NCBI RefSeq assembly: GCF_039537405.1
Contig: NZ_BAABAL010000019.1
Span: forward strand, 1-64,000
Length of the DNA: 64,000 bases
Reading direction: 5' to 3'
DNA from: Allokutzneria multivorans
GTDB taxonomy: Bacteria > Actinomycetota > Actinomycetes > Mycobacteriales > Pseudonocardiaceae
Shown here piece after piece: positions 34,800-50,100 of the stretch. The notes under the pieces were generated by a model that was not told where the DNA came from, ran no database searches, and was given only the letters and a program-made list of their open reading frames with translations. The first letter of the stretch is position 1. Every line of letters begins with the position of its first letter. The translations under genes and the position numbers were made by a program.

Positions 34800-34892
34800 C
34801 GCCGTGCCCTCTCGTATCACCGATGGGTGCCTCTCCAGCGTAGGCGGGGTGCGGGTGCGTTCCTAGACCTGCGTCACGGTGCGTGGCTGGTT

Positions 34893-34914
34893 GTGCAACT
34901 TCAGTGCAACTTCG
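34893..34914. promoter_or_regulatory. Direct repeat in the RiPP control region
   Basis: Two adjacent 11-bp copies, GTGCAACTTCA and GTGCAACTTCG. They lie about 80-95 bases from both the XRE regulator and the precursor start. The sequence is unlike the SARP-type element of the surrounding cluster. Regulation by the XRE protein is inferred. Confidence 0.55.
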
Positions 34915-34989
34915 GGGAGTCCGGCGGGTGTTGCGTGGATCGCGGGGCAGCCGACCGGCGAGGCCCACGACGTCATTGGAGGACCTCGA

Positions 34990-35298
34990 ATGGCCAGCGT
35001 GCTTGACCCGTTGCTGGACGACAACCCGCTGTCCAGCGCCCAGATCCGCTACTGCGCGCGGGTTCCGGTGACCTCAGCGGCGCCGGGACCGCAGGAAACC
35101 CGGCCGTTTGGACTGCTGTGTGCCCAGAGCAGGCTGACTCCGGTGTCCAGGTCGTACTCGTACTGCCACGAGTCGCAGGTCGCGGTGGGCGACGACGGGG
35201 TTCCGCTCATCGAGAAGATGGGCAAGGAGTGGGAGTCCAAGTCCTCCACCGACGGGGACGAGGGACCGGAGGAAAACTGGGGGTGGGAAGAGAAGTGA
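34990..35298 (+). CDS. Precursor peptide of a graspetide/aspartimide-type RiPP
   Basis: A 102-residue peptide with GGAGG seven bases before the ATG. It has a leader with a TRPFGLLCAQSR segment (residues 38-48) and a VGDDGVPLIEKMGKEW segment (66-81). The tail (82-102) is rich in Ser/Thr/Lys and Asp/Glu: ESKSST, DGDEG, PEENWGWEEK. This is the composition expected of ATP-grasp-modified (omega-ester or amide linked) peptides. Asp-Gly at 88-89, and again at 69-70, is the favoured context for aspartimide formation by PIMT-like enzymes. The stop overlaps the ligase start by four bases, so ligase and substrate are coupled. Confidence 0.8.
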   Translation: MASVLDPLLDDNPLSSAQIRYCARVPVTSAAPGPQETRPFGLLCAQSRLTPVSRSYSYCHESQVAVGDDGVPLIEKMGKEWESKSSTDGDEGPEENWGWEEK

Positions 35299-36275
35299 CC
35301 CCGAACACCGTGGTGATCTTCGCCCAGGAGGCGGACGCTCCCGTGGACGCGGTGGTGCGGATGCTCACCGAGCGGGGTGTCGCGGTGTTCCGCGTCGACA
35401 CGAGCTGGTTTCCCAGCCGGCTCGTGCTCGACGCCCACCTCGACGACACCGGTCGCTGGTCCGGCGTCATGCGCACCGAGCATCGCGGTGTGGACGTGGC
35501 CGACATCCGCTCGATCTGGTACCGAGATCCGGCTGCGTTCCGCTTCCCGGCTGGGCTGACCGAGGTGGAACGCGCCTACGCCCACCGGGAAGCCCGGCTC
35601 GGGGTCGGTGGGGTGCTGGCCGCGCTGCCCGTTCTGTGGTGCAACCACCCGAACCGGGCCGCCGACGCGGTGTTCAAGCCGCTGCAGCTGGCAACCGCGG
35701 CGGCCAGCGGCCTGTCGGTGCAGCCGACCGTGGTGACCAACAGTCCCGAAGCCGCTGCCCGGTTCGCCGCCGAACAGGGTGTGGCCAACACGATCTGCAA
35801 GTCCTTCGGCCCGAACACCATCACCGAGGGTGGGGCACTCAAGGTCGCGTTCACCCGTCGCCTCGCCGACAGCGACCTTGCCAGCCTGGGATCGGTCGCC
35901 TCGACCGCGACCCAGCTGCAGCGGTGGGTCGACAAGGCCTACGAGGCGCGCATCGTGGTCGTCGGCGAGCAGACGTTCACCATCTTGATCAAGGCGGGCT
36001 CCCCCGCCGGCCATGTGGACTGGCGGGCCGATTTCGAGTCACTGACCTACCGCCTGGTCGACACTCCACCGCAGGTCGCCAACGGGGTGCGGACCTACAT
36101 GAAGACACTGGGGCTGGTGTATGCCGCACTGGACTTCGCGATCGAGAAGGACACGGACCGCTGGGTGTTCTTGGAGAGCAACAGCAGCGGTCAGTATGGA
36201 TGGCTGGAAGCCCAGACCGGGGCGCCGATCACCGACGCCATCGCCGACCTGCTCACCGGAGGAGACTGCCCGTGA
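35295..36275 (+). CDS. ATP-grasp ribosomal-peptide ligase (graspetide maturase)
   Basis: Protein of 326 residues related to the microviridin ligases MdnB/MdnC and the actinobacterial SAV_5884-type maturases. The N-terminus VVIFAQEADAPVDAVVRMLTERG is the pre-ATP-grasp part. WYRDPAAFRFP and WCNHPNRAADAVFKPLQL are typical for this group. The C-terminal metal and ATP site is DFAIEKDTDRWVFLESNSSGQYGWLE. It would link Asp/Glu side chains to Ser/Thr or Lys of the precursor. The start is GTG in a GTGA overlap. Confidence 0.88.
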   Translation: MTPNTVVIFAQEADAPVDAVVRMLTERGVAVFRVDTSWFPSRLVLDAHLDDTGRWSGVMRTEHRGVDVADIRSIWYRDPAAFRFPAGLTEVERAYAHREARLGVGGVLAALPVLWCNHPNRAADAVFKPLQLATAAASGLSVQPTVVTNSPEAAARFAAEQGVANTICKSFGPNTITEGGALKVAFTRRLADSDLASLGSVASTATQLQRWVDKAYEARIVVVGEQTFTILIKAGSPAGHVDWRADFESLTYRLVDTPPQVANGVRTYMKTLGLVYAALDFAIEKDTDRWVFLESNSSGQYGWLEAQTGAPITDAIADLLTGGDCP

Positions 36276-37453
36276 CGAGGACCCCGGACGCGGAGTGGCC
36301 AGCTCTGGCGCGGCGGCTGGCCGACGAGCTGGAACGGTCGGGCAAGCTCAGCGACCCGGCGTGGCGGGCTGCGGTGTGCGCGGTGCCGCGGCACGAGCTC
36401 GTGCCCAGCTACTTCCAGCAGGACAGCGCCGGGGTTTGGACGCGATCGGACACCAGGACCGACGAGGGCCGGCGGGAGTGGCTTGAGAAGATCTACTCGA
36501 ACTCGGTGCTGATCACCGCATTGCGCGAGGACACCCAACCGCCGAGGGTGCTGTCCTCCTCGACCCAGCCCGGTCTGATGACCAGGATGCTCCAAGCCCT
36601 GGACGTCCACGATGGACAGACGGTGCTGGAGATCGGAACCGGCACCGGCTACAACGCGGCTCTGCTGTGCCACCGGCTCGGCTCGGCGGGCGTGTACTCC
36701 GTCGACGTCGAGCCCGACTTGACCGAAACCGCGCGAGAACGGTTGCGGCACCTGGGATTCACGCCCACACTCGTCGCTGGCGACGGCGCGGCGGGACTGC
36801 CGGCGCACGCCCCGTTCGACCGCATCATCGCCACCTGCGCGGTGCCTGAGATCCCGTGGACCTGGGTCGAGCAAGTCCCGGTCGGTGGCGCGATCCTGAC
36901 CGATCTGAAGATCGCCCACAACGCCGGCAGCCTCGTTCGCCTCACGCACACCACGCCGAGCCGGGCCGAGGGGCGGTTCGACCCCACCTACGCCGCGTTC
37001 ATGGGACTGCGCCCCCAGCAGGGCGAACCCGGCCGCGCTCCGGCCTTGGCCGACCGCGATGCCACGAGCGTCGAGCACCATGTGACCAAGGTGGACCCGC
37101 AGACCCCGTGGAACTCGATGATCGTGTGGTTCCTCGCCGCGTTCGACCTCGGCCCCGACATCGCCATCGGGTTCACGGGACGAGCCGACACCGGCCAGCC
37201 TCCTGACGTCTCGGTCAGCACTCCGGACGGCTCGTGGGCCCGCATCGGCATGGATACCACCGACAGCGGCGGCCACCAGGTCACTCAGGGCGGGCCGCGG
37301 CGGCTGTGGCAGATCGTCGAGACCGCCAACGACCTGTGGAACCAGCTCGACCGCCCCGGCTGGGAACGGTTCGGCCTCACCGTCACCCCCGGCGACCAGA
37401 CCGTGTGGCTGGACCGTCCTGACAGCCAGCACCGCTGGCCGGTCAAGCACTGA
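36272..37453 (+). CDS. PIMT-like methyltransferase of the graspetide system
   Basis: Protein of 393 residues with an isoaspartyl-O-methyltransferase domain. The SAM motif is VLEIGTGTGYNAALL (near residue 120), preceded by SSSTQPGLMTRMLQAL like the PIMT substrate loop. A C-terminal extension of about 170 residues is typical of the ATP-grasp-system methyltransferases. In fuscimiditide-type pathways such an enzyme methylates an Asp side chain, which then cyclises to an aspartimide. The GTG at 36272 has GGAGGA upstream and overlaps the ligase stop. Confidence 0.85.
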   Translation: MTRTPDAEWPALARRLADELERSGKLSDPAWRAAVCAVPRHELVPSYFQQDSAGVWTRSDTRTDEGRREWLEKIYSNSVLITALREDTQPPRVLSSSTQPGLMTRMLQALDVHDGQTVLEIGTGTGYNAALLCHRLGSAGVYSVDVEPDLTETARERLRHLGFTPTLVAGDGAAGLPAHAPFDRIIATCAVPEIPWTWVEQVPVGGAILTDLKIAHNAGSLVRLTHTTPSRAEGRFDPTYAAFMGLRPQQGEPGRAPALADRDATSVEHHVTKVDPQTPWNSMIVWFLAAFDLGPDIAIGFTGRADTGQPPDVSVSTPDGSWARIGMDTTDSGGHQVTQGGPRRLWQIVETANDLWNQLDRPGWERFGLTVTPGDQTVWLDRPDSQHRWPVKH

Positions 37454-37474
37454 CGAGGTCCAACTGGGAATTTC

Positions 37475-37507
37475 AGAAAGAGGGGGCGGACTCCGCCCCC
37501 TCTTTCT
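37475..37507. terminator. Strong bidirectional terminator
   Basis: Perfect 16-bp arms (37475-37490 and 37492-37507) around a single base, with A-rich and T-rich outer ends (AGAAAG / CTTTCT). It separates the rightward RiPP operon from the leftward NRPS-P450 operon and can serve both. Confidence 0.9.
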
Positions 37508-37518
37508 CGTGCACTGGC

Positions 37519-38705
37519 TCAGTGCAAGTCCACCTGCAAGCCGACGTAGCCCTGGGTCAGGTTCGACCGCATCCACTTCGGCGGTGCGGCAAGGGAAATC
37601 TCCTTCACGCGCTCCGCGAGCACCCGCAGCACCGCCGCGAGTTCCGCCCGTGCCAGCGCCGCGCCGAGGCAGTGGTGCGGGCCGTTGCCGAAGCCCAGGT
37701 GCCGGTTCGGACTCCGATCCACCTGGAACGCGCGGGGGTCGGAGAACACCCGCTCATCGTGGTTGGCCGCCGGAAGCCACGCCACGACCGGAGTGCCCTT
37801 GGGCAGCATGCGGCCGTTCAGCTCCACGTCCTCCGTCGCGACCCGCAGGACGTGCATCGCGGGCGAGGTCCACCGCACGACCTCCTCCACGGCTTTGCCC
37901 AGCAGCGACGGGTCTTCGCGCAGTCGCGGGAGCGCTTCCGGCACGGTGCTCAGCGCGTGGAAGGCGCCGGTGATCGCGTGCCGCGTCGTCTCGTTGCCGC
38001 CGATCAACACGTTGTTGCAGTTGACGAGCACGTCCCTGGGGCCGAGTCTGCCGTCCGCGAGCATGGTGCTCACGAGATCGTCCCCGGGGGAGCGGCGCCG
38101 ACGTGACACCAGCTCGTAGAAGTACATGAGGATCTCGGAGTGCGCCTCGCTCGGCGTCATCTTGTCGAACGCGCTGTCATTGCCGCCGAAGGCGTGATTG
38201 GTCAGCTCCACCAAGCGTTCCCGGTCCTCAGCGGGCACGCCGAGCACCTCGCAGACCACCGCCGCGGGCAGACTCGGGCCGATGCGCAGGGCCACGTCGG
38301 CGCTGCCCGCCGCCAGTGCTTGGTCAACGCTGGCGCGCACTTCCTCCTCGATGAACTCGCCGAGGGTGGTGGCCATCGCCTTGGACAGGAAGGGCGCGAC
38401 CATCTGACGGAGGTAGGTGTGGTGCTCGCCGTCGGTGACCACCAGCATCTTGCCGCCGGAGTTGTCCGGCTGCTCCGCGTCGAAGCCGATCATCATGCCG
38501 TACTCGGAGGTGAACGGCGCCGTGGGCGAAAGCACCTTGCGGCAGGCCTCGTGGGAGAACACCGACCAGAACCCGCGCGGCGAGCTGCCGGGCCCGCTCC
38601 ACACCAGCGAGTCGGCGGCGGAGTGCTCCCGCCACAGCGCGAAGCGCTCCTCCGAGCTGTACAGCTGGGGATCGCCGAGATCCAGGGCGGCTTCCGCGAT
38701 CACGG

Positions 38706-38709
<4 letters not shown>
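37519..38709 (-). CDS. Cytochrome P450 (second), coupled to the NRPS
   Basis: P450 of 396 residues. The heme motif is FGNGPHHCLGAALARAEL, the I-helix IGGNETTRHAITG and ExxR is in VEEVVRWTSP. The GGNETTRHA style recalls NovI/NikQ-type P450s that beta-hydroxylate carrier-bound amino acids, but this is a weak inference. The ATG at 38709 overlaps the stop of the third NRPS (ATGA), so it is the last gene of a 22-kb operon and probably acts on the peptide or a bound residue. Confidence 0.9.
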
Positions 38710-44137
<5,428 letters not shown>

Positions 44138-44141
<4 letters not shown>

Positions 44142-47100
44142 TCCAGAATCCCCAATTCCGCTTCGAGCTCGTCGATCTCGTCCTGGTCGAGGCCGAACGA
44201 GAGGTCGGACGGCGTGAGACCACCCGCCGTCGGGTCCTCGGCGTGCCGCACCAGGCCGCGCAGCGCGTCGAACCACGCTTCCGCGAGCCGGGCGACGGCC
44301 GTTTCGGACAGCAGTTCCCCAGCCCACGACCACGTCACCCGCAGCCGAGGCCCGTCGGCGCCGTCCACCGCCGCAGCATTGATCTCCAAGGTGTGCGAGA
44401 CCGCCTGATCGAGGTCCCGGGCCTGCGGCGTGGGCACGTCGTCGACCTGGGTCCAGTCGACGGGTTTGCGTCCGCCCGAAGAGCCGCCGAACCGGCCGAG
44501 GTAGTTGAACGCCACCTGCGGCACCGGCAACGGTGCGAGGACCCGCGCGGTCTCGGCATTGAGGTAGCGCAGCATGCCGAAGCCGATCCCATTGTCCGGC
44601 ACGGCTCGCAGCTGTTCCTTGGCCGCCTTGAGGGCTCGGCCGACGACCGGACCGCCCGCCCGGACTTCGGCCCAGTCGGCAGTGCCCGGGTCGAGCCGCA
44701 CCGGGTAGAGGCTGGTGAACCACCCGACCGTGCGGGACAGGTCCGCGCCCGGGACGACGTCCTCGCGGCCGTGGCCTTCCAGGTTCAGCACGACCTCGCT
44801 GCCGCCGCCCCGCCAGAACCCGAGCGCCAGTGCGACACCGGTCAGCAGCACGTCGTTGATGCCCGCATGGAAGGCCGTGGGCACTGTGGTCAACAGCGCC
44901 GAAGTGTCCTCCGTGGACAGTTCAGTGGTCAGATAGCGAACAGTGCCAACGGTGTCGAGCTTCGGATCGAGCGCACGACTGCCAAGCACCGGCTCCGGGC
45001 GCTCCAAAGCCGACCGCCACAGGTCAAGCTCGGCCGCACGTTCCTTGGCCTGCTCGGCGATCCTGCGCGACCACGACGGCACCGACGTGACGACCGGATC
45101 GAGCGACGGAGTGCGCCCGGCGACGATAGCTCGCCACGCGGAAGCCAAGTCCGGCAACAAGATTCGCCACGAAACGCCGTCAACCGCGAGGTGGTGCACA
45201 ACCAAGAGCAGCCGTCCGGCGGTGTCGGGGCCGAAGTCGAACCACACTGCTTGGAGCAACACGCCCTCGGTCGGCGCCAGTCGCAGGCGCGCGGCCTCGC
45301 CCTCCTCCTGCGCGACGGCCGCGAACTCCTCGTCGGTCAGCCCGGCAACGTCGACCCTCGCCAAGGGGACGTTCCCCGGCTCGGCGATCGTGAAGCTCCA
45401 GCGATCGTCCTTTGTAGACAGTCGCATGCGCAGCGCGCCGTGGTGATCGACCACCGCGCGCAGCGCCTTCGTCAGGTCGTCAAAGGTCGCGGTCTTCGGC
45501 GTCCGCACGGTGACGGACTGGTTGTAGCCCTCGAAGGGATCGCCCAGCTCGCGCATCCACTCCATGATCGGAACGGGCGCGAACTCGCCGCTGTCGTCGT
45601 CCTGCGTCACCGACGCGGTGTCGTCCCCGGTCGCCACCAGGGCCAGGGCTTCCGGAGTGCGGTGCTGGAAGATGTCGCGCACCGAGAAGACCAACCCGGC
45701 ACGGCGCGCTGAGGTGGCCAGCTCGATGCACAGGATGCTGTCCCCACCCAAGGCGAAGAAGTCCTGGTCCGCACCAATTTCGCCGACGCCAAGGACTTCC
45801 GCGAACAGGGTGCACAGCAGCTCTTCGCGCGGACTGCGCGCCCGCGCGCCCGTGGCTTCGGCGGCCGGAGCAGGCAGAGCCTTCACATCGATCTTGCCGT
45901 TCGGCGTGACCGGCAGCGCGTCGAGAACCACGAACGCCGACGGCACCATGTAGTCCGGCAGCTGGCTCTCGGCGTGCTCGCGCAAACCGGTCGCGTCGCC
46001 AACCACATAAGCCACAATTCGGCGATCTCCAGGGCGGTCCTCGCGCACGATCACCGTCGCCTGGGCGACACGAGCAGCTAGCACCGACTCGATCTCGCCC
46101 AGCTCGATACGGAAACCACGCACCTTCACCTGAAAATCCGCGCGCCCGATGAACTCCAGCTGGCCGTCCGCATTCCACCGCGCCAAGTCACCGGTGCGGT
46201 ACATCCGGCCGCCGAACGGGCACGCCACAAAGCGCTCCGCCGTCAAGCCCGGCTTCCCCAGATAGCCCCGCGCCAAGCCGTCACCGGTCACGTACAGCTC
46301 GCCGGTCACTCCAGGAGCGACGGGCTGCAAACGCGCGTCCAGCACGTAGACCTTCGCGTTGACGATAGGACGGCCGATCGGCGGCACGACCGCACCCGAC
46401 AACGGTGCGCTCATCGTCGCGCACACCGTCGTCTCGGTCGGCCCATAGGCGTTGACCATCCGGCGATCGACCGACCACCGCCCCACCAACTCCGGCGGGC
46501 ATGCTTCGCCCGCCACCACCAACGTCAGGCCGACGGGCAGGTCTTCCGTGACGCCAAGCGCCACCGGCGGCAACGTCACGTGGGTGACGCCCTGCTCGGC
46601 GATCAGCGCAGAGAGCGGCTCACCGGGCTGGAGGCGTTCGGCCGGGGCGAGGACCAAGCACGCGCCGGAAAGCAGCGCCATGCACAGTTCCCACCCGGCC
46701 GCGTCGAAGCTCGGTGAGGCGAACTGGAGCACACGGCTGCCTGGCCCCACCTCGAAGTTCTCCACGTGGGTCGCCGATAGGGCCGCCAAGCCGCGGTGCG
46801 AGACCACGACCCCCTTGGGCCTACCGGTCGAGCCGGAGGTGTAGATCACCCAAGCCGGAGAGTCGACGGTCAGGCCGGGGCGCTCCACCGAGTGCGACGG
46901 CAAACCATCCACGCCGACCTGGAACACGGTGGTGCCCTCGGGCAACCGCGACGCCAGCTCAGGCGTGGTCAGCACGCCGACCGGCTTAGCGTCGGTGATC
47001 ATGTACTCGATGCGGTCCGCCGGGTAGTCGGGGTCGATCGGCACGTAAGCGCCGCCCGCCTTGTGCACGGCGAGCACTCCGACGACCAGCTCCACCGAGC

Positions 47101-50100
47101 GCGGAAGTGCCACGCCCACAATGGTTTCCGGGCCGACTCCCTGACTCACCAAGTGCCGGGCGAGTTGGTTCGCACGGTCGTCGAGCTGTGCGTAGGAGAC
47201 GGTCTCCCGCTCGAACACCACCGCCGGCGCCTCCGGATTCTCCGCGACACGGCGGGCGAACAGCTCGGGAATGACCGCTGCGGCAACGTCACGATCGGTG
47301 GCGTTGTACTCCTCCAGCAACCGGGCTCGCTCGTCGTCGGCCAGCACCTCCACCACACTGATGCGCTGCGACGGGTCGCCCACGACCGCTTCGAGCACGC
47401 GCAGCAGACGTGCGGCCAGTGCTTCAACCGTGTTGTGGTCGAAGAGATCGGCCGCGTACTGCACGTTGACGCTGACTCCAGCCGGAGCCCCGTCGGCGGA
47501 GTACGACTCCCGCAAGCCGAACTGCAAGTCCAACTTGGACGTTCCGACGCCGATGTCGATCGGTGCGACGTCGAGCCCTTCCAACTCGCAGAACGACTCC
47601 GCGTCGCTCTGGAAGTTCATGCTGATCTGGAACAGCGGGTGGTGCGCGAGCGAACGGTCCGGGTTCAGCACCTCTACCAGGCGTTCGAACGGCACGTCCT
47701 GGTTCGCGTAGGCCGCGAGGTCGGACTCCCGCACGCGCTTCAACAGGTCCACAAAGGACGGATCTCCGGACACGTCCGTTCGCAGCACCAACGTGTTGAC
47801 GAAGAATCCGACCAGCCCGTCCAGGGCTTCGTCGGAGCGACCCGCGATCGGCGCTCCGATCGCGATGTCCGTCCCGGCCCCCATGCGGGACAGCAGCAGC
47901 ACAAGAGCCGCACGCACAACCATGAACGCTGTGACGCCGTGCTGGCGCGCCAACGCGACAACGGCCTGGTGCAGCGCCGAACTCATCTCGAAGGAGAGGT
48001 CAGCGCCACGATAGGAAGCCACTGCGGGCCGAGGCCGGTCGGTCGGCAGCTCGATCAGCTCGGGCAGCCCGGCCAACGAGGCGCGCCAGAAGTCCAGCTG
48101 CTTCGCCACAACGCTGCCCGGCTCGTCCTCGGTGCCCAGCAGTTCGCGCTGCCACAACGAGTAGTCCACATAGGACAGTCCGAGCGGCGCCCACGTCGGT
48201 GCTCGCCCGGCCCGCCGCGCCGCGTAGGCCGTCGCCAGGTCCTCGTGCAGCGGCCCGATCGACGCACCGTCCGCCGCGATGTGGTGCATCAGCAGCAACA
48301 GCACGTGCTCGTCGGCGCCGAGCTTGAACACCGTGGCCCGCGTCGGCAGGTCCTTCGCCAGGTCGAACGGGAAGTCGGCCGCAGCACGGACGGAGTCCAG
48401 CAGCTCGTCCTCAGCGACCTCGGCAATCGTGAACGGAACCTCGAAGGCATCGCGAACCAGCTGATAGTTGTCCGGGAACACCGTGCGCAGGGTTTCGTGC
48501 CGCTGCACCACATCCGTGACGGCGGCCCGCATCGCATCGCAGTCGAAGGAGCCGGAGAGCCGCAGCACCAACGGCACGTTGAAGGTCGAGCTGGCGCCTT
48601 CCAACTGGTAGGCGAACCACAGTCGCCCCTGGCCGAAGGACAGCGGCGGACGCTCAGGACGCGGGCGGGGCGTGGGTGCGGTACGAGCGGAGTCCGCGCC
48701 ATCGACACACTCGGCCAATTTCGCGACCGTGCCCTCTTCGAAGAGCACGCGCACCGGCAGCTCGACACCGAAGACCGTGCGAATGCGGCTGATCAACTGG
48801 GTGGCCAGCAGCGAGTGCCCGCCGAGGTGGAAGAAGTTGTCGTCGACACCAACGCGTTCCACGCCAAGGACTTCCGCGAACAGCGCGCACAGCAGCTCTT
48901 CGCGCGGACTGCGCGCCCTCGCCACACTCGCCTCAATGGCCGGAGCGGGCAGTGCCTTGACATCAATCTTGCCGTTCGGCGTGACGGGTAGGGCGTCCAA
49001 CTCAACGAACGCCGACGGCACCATGTAGTCCGGCAACTGGCTCTCGGCGTGCTCACGCAAACCGATCGCATCACCAACCACATAAGCCACAATCCGCCTG
49101 TCCCCAGGACGATCCTCGCGCACGATCACCGTCGCCTGGGCGACACGAGCAGCCAGAACGGACTCGATCTCGCCCAGCTCGATACGGAAGCCACGCACCT
49201 TCACCTGAAGATCCGCCCGCCCCACGAACTCCAACTGCCCATCGGAGTTCCACCGCGCCAAGTCGCCCGTGCGGTACATCCGACCGCCGAACGGGCAAGC
49301 CACAAAGCGTTCCGCCGTCAGAGCCGAACGGTTCAGGTAACCCCGCGCCAAGCCCGCGCCGGTCACGTACAGCTCGCCCGTCACACCCGGCGCAACGGGC
49401 TGGAGACGCGCGTCGAGCACGTAGACCTGGGCGTTCACGATCGGACGACCGATCGGCGGAATCACCGTTCCCGACAAAGGAGAACTCATCGTCGCGCACA
49501 CCGTGGTCTCGGTCGGACCGTACGCGTTGACCATTCGGCGATCGACCGACCACCGCCCCACCAACTCCGGCGGGCACGCCTCACCCGCCACCACCAACGT
49601 CAACCCGACAGGCAAGTCCTCCGTGACACCGAGCGCCACCGGCGGCAACGTCACGTGCGTGATGCGCTCTTCAAGGATCAACGACGACAGCGGCTCGCCA
49701 GGCTGAAGCCGTTCAGCAGGCGCGAGCACGAAGCATGCGCCAGAAAGCAGCGCCATGCACAGCTCCCACCCGGCCGCGTCAAAGCTCGGCGAAGCGAACT
49801 GGAGCACCCGACTCCCTGGCCCCACCTCAAAGTTCCGCACGTGCGTCGCGGAGAGGCTCGCGAGGCCGCGGTGCGAGACCACAACGCCCTTAGGCCGACC
49901 GGTCGAACCAGACGTGTAGATCACCCATGCCGGGTTGTCCACGCTCAGCGGAGCAATGCGATCGGCATCGGTGACCGGCGTCCCGACGCCAGGCTCATCG
50001 AGCTGCGTGATCGTCAGCACGGGCCGCGCGTCGGCGAGCATGAAGTCAATGCGGTCAGCGGGGTAGTCCGGGTCCACCGGCAGATAAGCACCGCCAGCCG

